Source: Megalopta genalis | Lineage: Eukaryota; Arthropoda; Insecta; Hymenoptera; Halictidae | Direction of reading: 5' to 3' | Assembly (NCBI RefSeq): GCF_051020955.1 | Contig: NW_027476250.1 | Location: forward strand, 186,001-250,000 | Length of the DNA: 64,000 nt | Shown here: positions 48,901 through 62,384 of the stretch, piece by piece | Layout of the letters: each line of letters starts with the position of its first letter | Numbering within the stretch: the stretch's first letter is position 1 | Program-made: the position numbers and the translations under genes | The notes under the pieces: generated by a model | Told to the model about the DNA's origin: nothing | Database searches by the model: none | The model's input: the letters and a program-made list of their open reading frames with translations, nothing else

Positions 48901-51900
48901 CATTGATTTGAAGCTAAATCATGTGTTTCGCTTGGATTTGAAGCTAAACCTTTTACATCGCATTGATTTGCAGCTAAATCATACGTTTTGCATGGTTTTG
49001 ATGCTAACTCGTTTGTTTCCACTGCATTTGAAACTATATCAGTTATATCGCAAGTATCTGAAGCTAAATCATTTGTTTCCCATGGATTTGAACCTATACC
49101 TTCTACATCGCATTGATTTGAAGCTAAATCATGTGTTTCGTTTGGATTTGAAGCTAAACCGTCTACATCGCATTGATTTGCAGCTAAATCATGTGTTTCG
49201 CATGGAATTGATGCTAACTCGTTGGTTTCCCCTGCATTTGAAGCTATTTCAGTTATGTCGCAAGTATCTGATACTAAATCATTTGTTTCGCATGGATTTG
49301 AAGCTAAACCTTCTACATCACATTGATTTGCAGCTAAATCATGCGTTTCGCATGGATTTGAAGCTAACTCGTTTGTTTCCCCTGCATTTGAAGCTATTTC
49401 GGTTATATCGCAAGTATCTGATGCTAAATCATTTGTTTCGCATGGATTTGAAGCTAAACCTTCTACATCGCATTGATTTGCAGCTAAATAATGTGTTTCG
49501 CATGGATTTGAAGCTAACTCGTTTGTTTCCCCTGCATTTGAAGCTATTTCGGTTATATCGCAAGTATCTGATGCTAAATCATTTGTCTCGCATGGATTTG
49601 AAGCTAAACCTTCTACATCGGATTGATTTGAAGCTAAATCATGTGTTGCGCTTGGATTTGAACCTATACCTTCTACATCGCATTGATTTGAAGCTAAATC
49701 ATGTGTTTCGCTTGGATTTGAAGCTAAACCTTTTACATCGCATTGATTTGCAGCTAAATCATATGTTTTGCATGGTTTTGATGCTAACTCGTTTGTTTCC
49801 ACTGCATTTGAAACTATATCAGTTATATCGCAAGTATCTGAAGCTAAATCATTTGTTTCCCATGGATTTGAACCTATACCTTCTACATCGCATTGATTTG
49901 AAGCTAAATCATGTGTTTCGTTTGGATTTGAAGCTAAACCGTCTACATCGCATTGATTTGCAGCTAAATCATGTGTTTCGCATGGAATTGATGCTAACTC
50001 GTTGGTTTCCCCTGCATTTGAAGCTATTTCAGTTATGTCGCAAGTATCTGATACTAAATCATTTGTTTCGCATGGATTTGAAGCTAAACCTTCTACATCA
50101 CATTGATTTGCAGCTAAATCATGCGTTTCGCATGGATTTGAAGCTAACTCGTTTGTTTCCCCTGCATTTGAAGCTATATCAGTTATATCGCAAGTATCTG
50201 ATGCTAAATCATTTGTTTCGCATGGAATTGAAGCTAAACCTTCTACATCGCATTGATTTGCATCTAAATCATGTTTTTCGCATGGATTTGAAGCTAACTC
50301 GTTTGATTCGCCCGCATTTGAAGCTATATCAATATATCGCAAGTATCTAAACCTAAATCATTTGTTTCGCATGGATTTGAAGCTAAGCCTCCTACTTCGC
50401 ATTGATTTGAAGCTAAATCATGTGCACCGCATGGATTTTGAAGCTAACTCGTTTGATTCGTCTGCATTTGACGCTATATCACTTATATCCCAATTGTTTG
50501 AAGCTAAATCATGTGTATCGCATGGAATTGAATTTAACTTGTTTCGCCTGTGTTTGAAGCTATATCACTTGTATCGCAAGTGTTTGAAGCTAAATCATTT
50601 GTTTCGCATGGATTTGAAGCTAAACCTTCTACATCGTATCGATTTGAAGCTAAATGATATGTATTGCATGGATTTTGAAGCTAATCCCGTTCGATTCGTC
50701 TGCATTTGCAGCTATATCACTTATATCAAAAGTGTTTGGAGCTACATCATTTGTTTCGCATGGATTTGAAGCTAAACCTTCTATATCACATTGATTTGAA
50801 GCTAAATCATGTGTTTTGCATGGATTATATGCTAACTCGTTTGTTTCCCCTGTATTTGAAGCTATATCAGTTATATCGCAAGTATCTGATGCTAAATCAT
50901 TTGTTTCGCATGGATTTGAAGCTAATCCTTCTACATCGCATTGATTTGAAGCTAAATCATGTGTTTTGCATGGATTTGATGCTAACTCGTTTGTTTCCCC
51001 TGCATTTGATGCTATATCACTTATATCGCAAGTATCTGAAGCTAAATCATTTGTTTCGCATGGATATGAAGCTAAATCATGTGTTTCGCATGGAATTGAT
51101 GCTAAATCGTTTGTTTCCCCTGCATTTGATGCTATATCACTTATATCGCAAGTGTTTGAAGCTAAATCATTTGTTTCGCATGGATTTGAAGCTAAACCTC
51201 CTACATCGTATCGATTTGAAGCTAAATGATATGTATTGCATGGATTTTGAAGCTAATCCCGTTCGATTCGTCTGCATTTGCAGCTATATCACTTATATCA
51301 AAAGTGTTTGGAGCTAAATCATTTGTTTCGCATGGATTTGAGGCTAAACCTTCTACATCGTATTGATTTGAAGCTAAATCATGTGTTTCGTTTGGATTTG
51401 AAGATATACCTTCTACATCGCTTTGATTTGAAGCTAAATCATGTGTTTTGCATGGAATTGATGCTAACTCGTTTGTTTCCCCTGCATTTGAAGCTATTTC
51501 GGTTATATCGCAAGTATATGATGCTAAATCATTTGTCTCGCATGGATTTGAAGCTAAACCTTCTACATCGCATTGATTTGCAGCTAAATCATGTGTTGCG
51601 CTTGGATTTGAATCTATACCTTCTACATCGCATTGATTTGAAGCTAAATCATGTGTTTCGTTTGGATTTGAAGATATAGCTTGTACATCGCTTTGATTTG
51701 CAGCTAAATCATGTGTTTCGCATGGAATTGATGCTAACTCGTTTGTTTCCCCTGCATTTGAAGCTATTTCAGTTATATCGCAAGTATCTGATGCTAAATC
51801 ATTTGTTTAGCATGGATTTGAAGCTAAGCCTTCTACTTCGTATCGATTTGAAGTTAAATGATATGTATCGCATGGATTTTGAAGCTTCCCGTTTGATTCG

Positions 51901-52460
51901 TCTGCATTTCCTGCTATATCACTTATATCCCAAGTGTTTGTAGGTAAATCATTTGTTTCGCATGGATTTGAGGCTAAACCTTCTACATCGTATTGATTTG
52001 AAGCTAAATCATGTGTTGCGCTTGGATTTGAATCTATAACTTCTACATCGCATTGATTTGAAGCTAAATCATGTGTTTCGTTTGGATTTGAAGATATACC
52101 TTCTACATCGCTTTGATTTGAAGCTAAATCATGTGTTTTGCATGGAATTAATGCTAACTCGTTTGTTTCCCCTGCATTTGAAGCTATTTCGGTTATATCG
52201 CAAGTATCTGAAGCTAAATCATTTGTTTCGCATGGATTTGAAGCTAAACCTTCTACATCGCATTGATTTGCAGCTAAATAATGTGTTTCGCATGGATTTG
52301 AAGCTAACTCGTTTGTTTCCCCTGCATTTGAAGCTATTTCGGTTATATCGCAAGTATCTGATGCTAAATCATTTGTCTCGCATGGATTTGAAGCTAAACC
52401 TTCTACATCGCATTGATTTGAAGCTAAATCATGTGTTGCGCTTGGATTTGAATCTATACC
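45907..52460. repeat. Block repeat with 3,569-bp period
   Basis: 45,907-48,890 matches 49,476-52,460 at offset 3,569. The offset becomes 3,570 after a one-base loss in the first copy near 48,318 (gaagcttccgttt against gaagcttcccgttt). Inside it, 48,698-49,477 and 49,478-50,257 form a 780-bp (26-monomer) tandem pair. A single T/A difference at 46,126 against 49,695 (gcttaatc against gctaaatc) creates a stop on the minus strand in the first copy only. Confidence 0.8.
48285..50342 (-). other. Longest minus-strand open frame in the satellite (685 codons), not called as a gene
   Basis: An uninterrupted frame made only of decapeptide units with the pattern A-S-N-x-C-[ED]-x-x-[DE]-[LI], five unit types per 50 residues, for example ASNPCETNDL and ASNQCDVEGL. 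The product would be acidic, rich in Asn, Asp, Glu, Ser and Thr, with one Cys in most units, no signal peptide and no membrane segment. The plus strand of the same stretch is also open for 620 codons (48,488-50,350), giving a Leu-Lys-Leu repeat. Near-identical copies elsewhere carry stops and one-base indels in this frame, so I see no sign of coding constraint. No promoter, intron signal or unique N-terminal domain is visible. Confidence 0.35.
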
Positions 52461-53035
52461 TTCTACATCGCATTGATTTGAAGCTAAATCATGTGTTTCG
52501 TTTGGATTTGAAGATATACCTTGTACATCGCTTTGATTTGCAGCTAAATCATGTGTTTCGCATGGAATTGATGCTAACTCGTTTGTTTCCCCTGCATTTG
52601 AAGCTATTTCAGTTATATCGCAAGTATCTGATGCTAAATCATTTGTTTAGCATGGATTTGAAGCTAAGCCTTCTACTTCGTATCGATTTGAAGTTAAATG
52701 ATATGTATCGCATGGATTTTGAAGCTTCCCGTTTGATTCGTCTGCATTTCCTGCTATATCACTTATATCCCAAGTGTTTGTAGGTAAATCATTTGTTTCG
52801 CATGGATTTGAGGCTAAACCTTCTACATCGTATTGATTTGAAGCTAAATCATGTGTTGCGCTTGGATTTGAATCTATAACTTCTACATCGCATTGATTTG
52901 AAGCTAAACCATGTGTTTCGTTTGGATTTGAAGATATACCTTCTACATCGCTTTGATTTGAAGCTAAATCATGTGTTTTGCATGGAATTAATGCTAACTC
53001 GTTTGTTTCCCCTGCATTTGAAGCTATTTCTGTTA
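51600..53035. repeat. Tandem block with 840-bp period
   Basis: 51,601-52,440, 52,441-53,035 and the matching parts repeat every 840 bp (28 monomers). Anchors are the C-type gcagctaaatcatgtg plus a D-type gaattgatgc at 51,698 and 52,538, and gaagatataccttctacatc at about 52,088 and 52,928. The second unit is partial and passes into the next block. Confidence 0.75.
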
Positions 53036-56000
53036 TATCGCAAGTATCTGATGCTAAATCATTTGTTTCGCATGGATTTGAAGCTAAACCTTCTACATCG
53101 CATTGATTTGAAGCTAACTCGTTCGTTTCGCCTGCATTTGATGCTATATCACTTATATTGCTAGTGTTTGAAGGTAAATCATTTGTTTCGCATGGATTTG
53201 AAGCTAATCCTTCTACATCGCATTGATTTGAAGCTAAATCATGCGTTTCGCTTAGATTTGAAGCTGTACCTTCTACATCTCTTTGATTTGAAGCTAAATC
53301 ATGTGTTTTGCATGGATTTGAAGCTAACTCGTTTGTTTCCCCTGCATTTGAGGCTATATCAGTTATATGGCAAGTATCTGATGCTAAATCATTTGTTTCG
53401 CATGAATTTGAAGCTATAGCACCTATATCCCATGTGTTCGTAGCTCAATCTTTTGTTTCGCATGGATCTGAAGCTAAACCTTCTACATCCCATTAATTTG
53501 AAGCTAAATCATATGTTTCGCATGGATATGGAGCTAACTCGTTTGTTTCTCCTGCGTTTGAAGCTATATCACTTATATTGCAAGTATCTGAACCTAAATC
53601 ATTTGTTTCGCATGGATTTGAAGCTAAACCTTCTACATCGCATTGATTTGCAGCTAAATCACGTGTTTCGCATGGATTTGTAGCTATCCCGTTTGATTCG
53701 TCTGCATTTGCAGCTACATCACTTATATCCCAAGTGTTTGGAGGTAAATCATTTGTTTCGCATGGATTTGAAGCTAAACCTTCTACATCGCATTGATTTG
53801 AAGCTAAAACATGTGTTTCGCTTGGATTTGAAGCTAAACCTTCTACATCGCATTGATTTGAAGCTAAATCATGTGTTTCGTTTGGATTTGAAGCTACACC
53901 TTCAACATCGCTTTGATTTGAAGCTAAATCATGTGTTTTGCATGGATTTGATGCTAACTCGTTTGTTTCCCTTGCATTTGAAGTTATTTCAGTTATATCG
54001 CAAGTATCTGATGCTAAATCATGCGTTTCGCTTGGATTTGAAGCTATACCTTCTACATCTCTTTGATTTGAAGCTAAATCATGTGTTTTGCATGGATTTG
54101 AAGCTAACCCGTTTGTTTCCCCTGCATTTGAGGCTATATCAGTTATATGGCCAGTATCTGATGCTAAATCATTTGTTTCGCATGGATTTGAAGCTATAGC
54201 ACCTATACCCATGTGTTCGTAGCTCAATCTTTTGTTTCGCATGGATCTGAAGCTAAACCTTCTACATCCCATTAATTTGAAGCTAAATCATATGTTTCGC
54301 ATGGATATGGAGCTAACTCGTTTGTTTCTCCTGCATTTGAAGCTATATCACTTATATTGCAAGTATCTGAACCTAAATCATTTGTTTCGCATGGATTTGA
54401 AGATAAGCCTCCTACTTCGCATTGATTTGTATCTAAATCATGCGTACCGCATGGATTTTGAAGCTAACTCGTTCGTTTCGCCTGCATTTGATGCTATATC
54501 ACTTATATCGCTAGTGTTTGAAGGTAAATCACTTGTTTCGCATGGATTTGAAGCTAATCCTTCTACATCGCATTGATTTGAAGCTAAATCATGCGTTTCG
54601 CTTGGATTTGAAGCTGTACCTTCTACATCTCTTTGATTTGAAGCTAAATCATGTGTTTTGCATGGATTTGAAGCTAACCCGTTTGTTTCCCCTGCATTTG
54701 AGGCTATATCAGTTATATGGCCAGTATCTGATGCTAAATCATTTGTTTCGCATGGATTTGAAGCTATAGCACCTATACCCATGTGTTCGTAGCTCAATCT
54801 TTTGTTTCGCATGGATCTGAAGCTAAACCTTCTACATCCCATTAATTTGAAGCTAAATCATATGTTTCGCATGGATTTGAAGCTAACTCGTTTGTTTCCC
54901 CTGCATTTGAGGCTATATCACTTATATCGCAAGTATCTGATGCTAAATCATTTGCTTCGCAAGGATTTGAAGCTAATCATTCTACACCGCATTGATTTGA
55001 AGCTTAATCATGTGTTTTGCATGGATTTGAAGCTACCTCGCTTGTTTGCCCTGCATTTGAAGCTGTATCACTTATATCGCAAGCATCTGAAGCTAAATCA
55101 TTTGTGTCTCATCGATTTGAACCTACATCATCTACATATCATTGATTTGCAGCTGAATCATGTGTTTCGCATGGATTTGAAGCTAACTCGTTTGTTTCGT
55201 CTGCATTTGAAGCTATACCACTTTTATCCCAAGTGTTTGATGCTAAATCATTTGTATCGCACGGATTGGAAGCTAATCCTGCTACTTCGCATTGATTTAA
55301 AGCTAAATCATGTGTTTCGCTTGGATTTGAAGCTAATCCTTCTACATCGCATTGATTTGAAGATAAATCATGTGTTTTGCTATGATTTCATGCTAACTCG
55401 TTCGTTTCGCCTGCATTTGATGCTATATCCCTTATATCGCAAGTATCTGAAGCTAAATCATTTGATTCGCATGGATTTGTAGCTAAACCTTCTACATCAT
55501 ATTGATTTGAAGCTAACTCATTTGTTTCGCATGGATTTGAAGCTAAACATTCTACATCGCATGGATTTGAAGCTAAGCCTTCTATTTCGCATGGATTTAA
55601 AGGTAATGATGTGTATCGCATGCATATTGAAGCTAACTCGTTTGATTCGTCTGCATTTGAAGCTATATCACTTATATCACAAGTGTTTGAAGCTAAATCA
55701 TTTGTCTCGCATGGATTTGAATCTAAACCTTCTATATCGCATTCATTTGAAGCTAAATCATGCGTTTCGCTTGGATTTGAAGCTATACCTTCTACATCTC
55801 TTTGATTTGAAGCTAAATCATGTGTTTTGCATGGATTTGAAGCTAACCCGTTTGTTTCCCCTGCATTTGAGGCTATATCAGTTATATGGCAAGTATCTGA
55901 TGCTAAATCATTTGTTTCGCATGGATTTGAAGCTATAGCACCTATACCCATGTGTTCGTAGCTCAATCTTTTGTTTCGCATGGATCTGAAGCTAAACCTT

Positions 56001-57830
56001 CTACATCCCATTAATTTGAAGCTAAATCATATGTTTCGCATGGATATGGAGCTAACTCGTTTGTTTCTCCTGCATTTGAAGCTATATCAGTTATATTGCA
56101 AGTATCTGAACCTAAATCATTTGTTTCGCATGGATTTGAAGATAAGCCTCCTACTTCGCATTGATTTGTAGCTAAATCATGCGTACCGCATGGATTTTGA
56201 AGCTAACTCGTTCGTTTCGCCTGCATTTGATGCTATATCACTTATATCGCTAGTGTTTGAAGGTAAATCACTTGTTTCGCATGGATTTGAAGCTAATCCT
56301 TCTACATCGCATTGATTTGAAGCTAAATCATGCGTTCCGCTTGGATTTGAAGCTATACCTTCTACATCTCTTTGATTTGAAGCTAAATCATGTGTTTTGC
56401 ATGGATTTGAAGCTAACTCGTTTGTTTCCCCTGCATTTGAGGCTATATCAGTTATATGGCAAGTATCTGATGCTAAATCATTTGTTTGGCATGGATTTGA
56501 AGCTATAGCACCTATATCCCATGTGTTCGTAGCTCAATCTTTTGTTTCGCATGGATCTGAAGCTAAACCTTCTACATCCCATTAATTTGAAGCTAAATCA
56601 TATGTTTCGCATGGATATGGAGCTAACTCGTTTGTTTCTCCTGCGTTTGAAGCTATATCACTTATATTGCAAGTATCTGAACCTAAATCATTTGTTTCGC
56701 ATGGATTTGAAGCTAAACCTTCTACATCGTATCGATTTGAAGAAAAATGATATGTATCGAATGGATTTTGAAGCTACCCCGTTTGATTCGTCTCCATTTG
56801 CAGTTATATCACTTATATCACAAGTGTTTGAAGCTAAATCATTTGTTTCGCATGGATTTGTAGCTAAACCTTCTAAATCGCATTGATTTGTAGGTAAATC
56901 ATGTGTTTCGTTTGGATTTGAAGCTACACCTTCAACATCGCTTTGATTTGAAGCTAAATCATGTGTTTTGCATGGATTTGATGCTAACTCGTTTGTTTCC
57001 CTTGCATTTGAAGTTATTTCAGTTATATCGCAAGTATCTGATGCTAAATCATGCGTTTCGCTTGGATTTGAAGCTAAACCTTCTACATCGCATTGATTTG
57101 TAGCTAAATCATGTGTTTCGCATGGATTTGATGCTAACTCATTTGTTTACCCTGCATTTGAAGCTATATCAGTTATATCGCAAGTATCTGATGCTAAGTC
57201 ATTTGTTTCGCATGGATTTGAAGCTAAACCTTCTACATCGCATTGATTTGAAGCTAACTCGTTCGTTTCGCCTGCATTTGATGCTATATCACTTATATCG
57301 CTAGTTTTTGAAGGTAAATCATTTGTTTCGCATGGATTTGAAGCTAATCCTTCTACATCGCATTGATTTGAAGCTAAATCATGCGTTTCGCTTGGATTTG
57401 AAGCTGTACCTTCTACATCTCTTTGATTTGAAGCTAAATCATGTGTTTTGCATGGATTTGAAGCTAACTCGTTTGTTACCCCTGCATTTGAGGCTATATC
57501 AGTTATATGGCAAGTATCTGATGCTAAATCATTTGTTTCGCATGAATTTGAAGCTATAGCACCTATATCCCATGTGTTCGTAGCTCAATCTATTGTTCCG
57601 CATGGATCTGAAGCTAAACCTTCTACATCCCATTCATTTGAAGCTAAATCATATGTTTCGCATGGATATGGAGCTAACTCGTTTGTTTCTCCTGCGTTTG
57701 AAGCTATATCACTTATACTGCAAGTATCTGAACCTAAATCATTTGTTTCGCATGGATTTGAAGCTAAACCTTCTACATCGCATTGATTTGCAGCTAAATC
57801 ACGTGTTTCGCATGGATTTGTAGCTATCCC
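53035..57830. repeat. Series of 0.57-1.17-kb units with a common anchor
   Basis: The anchor is an A-type monomer gcatggatctgaagc followed by a B-type with catcccatt. It starts at about 53,453, 54,232, 54,802, 55,971, 56,542 and 57,593, so the spacings are 779, 570, 1,169, 571 and 1,051 bp. The same anchor occurs once in the left arm at 13,695. The units differ by gain or loss of monomer groups and by single-base losses such as caccta(t)acccatg near 54,205. Confidence 0.75.
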
Positions 57831-58118
57831 GTTTGATTCGTCTGCATTTGCAGCTATATCACTTATATCCCAAGTGTTTGGTGGTAAATCATTTGTTTCG
57901 CATGGATTTGAAGCTAAACCTTCTACATCGCATTGATTTGAAGCTAAATCATGTATTTCGCTTGGATTTGAAGCTAAACCTTCTACATCGCATTGATTTG
58001 AAGCTAAATCGTGTGTTTTGCATGCATTTGATGCTAACTCGTTTGTTTCTCCTGCATTTGAAGCTATGTCACTTATATCGCAAGTATCTGAACCTAAATC
58101 ATTTGTTTCGCATGGATT
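56683..58118. repeat. Second copy of the 1.44-kb segment at 12,785-14,220
   Basis: Offset 43,898 to the left-arm copy. It joins at about 58,118 directly to super-repeat material that in the left arm lies about 600 bp further on (58,118 corresponds to 14,822 at offset 43,296). Confidence 0.8.
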
Positions 58119-61100
58119 TGAAGCTAATCATTCTACACGGCATTGATTTGAAGCTTAATCATGTGTTTTGCATGGATTTGAAGCTACCTCGCTTGTTTGC
58201 CCTGCATTTGAAGCTGTATCACTTATATCGCAAGTATCTGAAGCTAAATCATTTGTGTCTCATGGATTTGAACCTACACCATCTACATATCATTGATTTG
58301 CAGCTGAATCATGTCTTTCGCATGGATTTGAAGCTAACTCGTTTGTTTCGTCTGCATTTGATGCTATACCACTTTTATCCCAAGTGTTTGATGCTAAATC
58401 ATTTGTATCGCATGGATTTGAAGCTAAACCTTCTACATCATATCGATTTGAAACTAAATGATATGTATGGCATGGATTTGAAGCTATCCCATTTGATTCG
58501 TCTGCATTTGCAGCTATATCACTTATATCGCTAGTATCTGAACCTAAATCGTTTGTTTCGCATGAATTTCAAGCTAAGCCTTCTACTTCGCATGAATTTA
58601 AAGCTAAATGATATGTGTCGCATGGATTTTGAAGCTAACTAGTTTGATTCGTCTGCATTGGAAGCTATATCACTTATATCCCAAGTATTTGATGCTAAAT
58701 CATTTGTTTCGCATGGATGTGAAGCTAAACCTTCTACATCGCATTGATTTGAAGCTAAATCATGTGTTTCGCTTGGATTTGAAGCTAAACCTTCTACATC
58801 GTATCGATTTGAAGCAAAATGATATGTATCGCATGGCTTTTGAAGCTACCCCGTTTGAATCGTCAGCATTTGCAGCTATATCACTTATATCACAAGTGTT
58901 TGAAGCTAAATCATTTGTCTCGCATGGATTTCAATCTAAACCTTCTATATCGCATTCATTTGAAGCTAAATCATGTGCTTCGCTTGTATTTGAAGCTATA
59001 CTTTCTACATCGCTTTGATTTGTGAGCTAAATCATGTGTTTTGCTTGGATTTGATGCTAACTCGTTTGTTTCACCTGCATTTGAAGCTACATCAGTTATA
59101 TCGCAAGTATCTGATGCTAAACCATTTGTTTTGCATGGATTTGAAGCTAAACCTTCTACATCGCATTGATTTGCAGCTAAATCATGTGTTTCGCATGGAT
59201 TTGAAGCTAACTCGTTCGTTTCGTCTGCATTTGATGCTATATCACTTATATCGCAAGTGTTTGAAGCTAAATAATTTGTATCGCATGGATTTGAAGCTAA
59301 ACATTCTACATCATATCGATTTGAAACTAAATGATATGTATCGCATGGATTTTGAAGCTATCCCATTTGATTCGTCTGCATTTGCAGCTATATCACTTAT
59401 ATCACATGTGTTTGAAGCTAAATCATTTGTTTCGCATGGATTTGAAGCTAAACCTTCTACATCGCATTGATTTGAAGATAAATTATGTGTTTCGCATGGA
59501 TTTGACGGTAACTCGTTAGTTTCGCCTGCATTTGAAGCTATATGACTTATATCGCAAGTATCTGAACCTAAATCATTTGTTTCGCATGAATTTGAAGCTA
59601 AGCCTTCTACTTCGCATGGATTTAAAGCTAAATGATGTGTGTCGCATGGATTTAAAAGCTAACTCATTTGATTCGTCTGCATTTGAAGCTATATCACTTA
59701 TATCCCAAGTGTTTGATGCTAAATCATTTGTTTCGCACGGATTTGAAGCTAAACCTTCTACATCGCATTGATTTACAACTAAATCATGTGTTTCGCATGG
59801 ATTTGAAGCTAACTCGTTTGTTTCGCCTGCATTTGAAGCTATATCACATATATCCCACGTGTTTGAATCTCATTCATTTGCTTCGCTTGGATTTGAAGTT
59901 AATCCTTCTACATCGCAGTGATTTGAAGCTAAATCATGTGATTCGCTTGGATTGGAAGCTAACTTGTTTATTTCGTCTGCATTTGAAGCTGTGTCACTTA
60001 TATCGCAAGTATCTGATGCTAAATCATTTGTGTCTCATGGATTTGAACCTAAACAGTCTACACAGCATTGATTTGTAGCTAAATCATGTTTTTCGCATGG
60101 ATTTGAAGCTAACTCGTTTGTTTCGTCTGCATTTGAAGCTATATCACATATATCCCAAGTGTTTGAAGCTCAATCATTTGGTTCGCTTGGATTTGAAGCT
60201 AATCCTTCTACATCGCATTGATTTGAAGCTAAATCATGTGTTTTACATGAATTTGAAGCTAACTCGTTTGTTTCCTCTACAATTGAAGCTATATCACTTA
60301 TATCGCAAGTATCTAAAGCTAAATCATTTGTGTCGCCTGGACTTGAAGTTAAACCTTCTACATAGCATTGATTTGAAGCTTAATAATGTGTTTTGCTTGG
60401 AAATAAAGCTAACTCGTTTGTTTCGTCTGCATTTGAAGCATGTATCACTTATATCGCAAGTATCTAAAGCTAAATCATTTGTTTCGCATGGATTTGAAGC
60501 TAAACCTTCATACATCGCATTGCTTTGAAGCTAAATCATGTGTTTCGCATGGATTTGAAGCTAACTCGTTTGCTTCGTCTGCATTTGAAGCTATATCACT
60601 TAAATCCCACGTGTTTGAAGCTCAATCATTTGTTTCCCATGGATTTGAAGCTAAACCTTCTACATCGCATTGATTTGAAGCTTAATAATGTGTATTGCTT
60701 GGATATGAAGCTAACTCGTTTGTTTCCCCGTACATTTGTAGCTATATCTCTTATATCGGAACAATCTGATGCTAAATCATTTGTGTCGCATCGATTTGAA
60801 GCTAAACCTTCCACATATCATTGATTTAAAGCTTAATAATGTGTCTTGCATGGATTTGAAGCTAACTCGTTTGTTTCCCCTGCATTTGAAGCTATATCAC
60901 TTATATCGCAAGTATCTGATGCTAAATCATTTGCTTCGCAAGGATTTTAAGCTAATCATTCTACGCCGCATTGATTTGAAGCTTAATCATGTGTTTTGCA
61001 TGGATTTGAAGCTACCTCGTTTGTTTCCGTCTGCATTTGAAACTATATCACTTATATCCAAAGTGTTTGAAGCTAAATCATTTGTTTCGCATGGATTTGA

Positions 61101-62375
61101 AGCTAATCCTTCTACATCGTATTGATTTAAAGCTAAATCATGTGTTTCGCTTGGATATGAAGCTATCTCGTTTGTTTCCGTCTGCATTTGAAGCTATCTC
61201 ACTTGTATCGCAAGTATCTGAAGCTAGATCATTTGTGTCGCAAGGATTTGAAGCTAATCCTTCTACATAGCATTGATTTGAAGCTTAATCATGTGTTTCG
61301 CATGGATTTGAAGCTAACTCGTTAGTTTCGTCCGCATTTAAAGCTATATCACTTATATCGCTAGTATCTGAAGCTAAATCATTTTTTCGCATGGATTTGA
61401 AGCTAAACTTTCTACATCGCATTGATTTGAAGATAAATCATGTGATTCGCTTGGATTGGAAGCTAACTCGTTTGTTTCGTCTGCATTTGAAGATATATCA
61501 CTTAAATCGCAATTGTTTGAAGATAAATCATTTGTTTCGCATGGATTTGAAGCTATATCACTTATATCCCAAGCGTTTGAAACTAAATCATTTGTTTCGC
61601 ATGGATTTGAAGCTAAACCTTCATACATCGCATTGCTTTGAAGCTAAATCATGTGTTTCGCATGGATTTGAAGCTAACTCGTTTGCTTCGTCTGCATTTG
61701 AAGCTATATCACTTAAATCCCACGTGTTTGAAGCTCAATCATTTGTTTCCCATGGATTTGAAGCTAAACCTTCTACATCGCATTGATTTGAAGCTAAATC
61801 ACGTGATTCGTTTGGATTTGAAGCTAATCCTTCTACATCGCATTGATTTGAAGCTAAATCATGTGATTCGCTTGGATTTGAAGCTAACTCGTTAGTCTCG
61901 TCTGCATTTGAAGCTATATCACTTATATCGCTAGTATCTAAGGCTAAATCATTTGTTTCGCACGGATTTGAAGCTAAACCTTCTACATCGCATTGATTTG
62001 CAACTAAATCATGTGTTTCGCATGGATTTGAAGCTAACTCGTTTGTTTCGTCTGCATTTGAAGCTATATCACTTATATCCCAAGCGTTGAAAGTAAATTA
62101 TTTGTTTCGCATGGATTTGAAGCTAAACCTTCCACATCGCACTGCTTTGAAGCTAAATCATGTGATTCGCTTGGATTTGAAGCTAACTCGTTTGTTTCGT
62201 CTGTATTTGAAGCTATATCACTTATATCGGTAGTATATGAAGCTAAATCATTAGTGTCTCATGGATTAGAAGCGAAACCTTCTACATAGCATTGATTTGA
62301 AGCTTAATCATGTGTTTTGTATGGATTTGAAGCTAACTCGTTTGTTTCCCCTGCATTTGAAGCTATATCACTTAT
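58118..62375. repeat. Super-repeat copy of the left-arm type, with an internal deletion
   Basis: 58,118 to about 60,495 follows copies 2-4 (offset 43,296 to 14,822-17,200). At about 60,495 it jumps 810 bp ahead relative to copy 3. From there to about 62,375 it follows copy 4 (offset 35,808), including the one-base-variant block at 61,374-61,628 otherwise seen only at 25,566-25,820. The unit is therefore a mosaic of copy types. Confidence 0.82.
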
Positions 62376-62384
62376 ATCCCAAGT

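Noticed and set aside
48488..50350. A leucine-rich-repeat-like protein on the plus strand (Leu-Lys-Leu every ten residues)
   Set aside because: The pattern is a direct translation of the 30-bp monomer. It lacks the LRR consensus spacing, is broken elsewhere by one-base indels, and overlaps an equally long open frame on the other strand.
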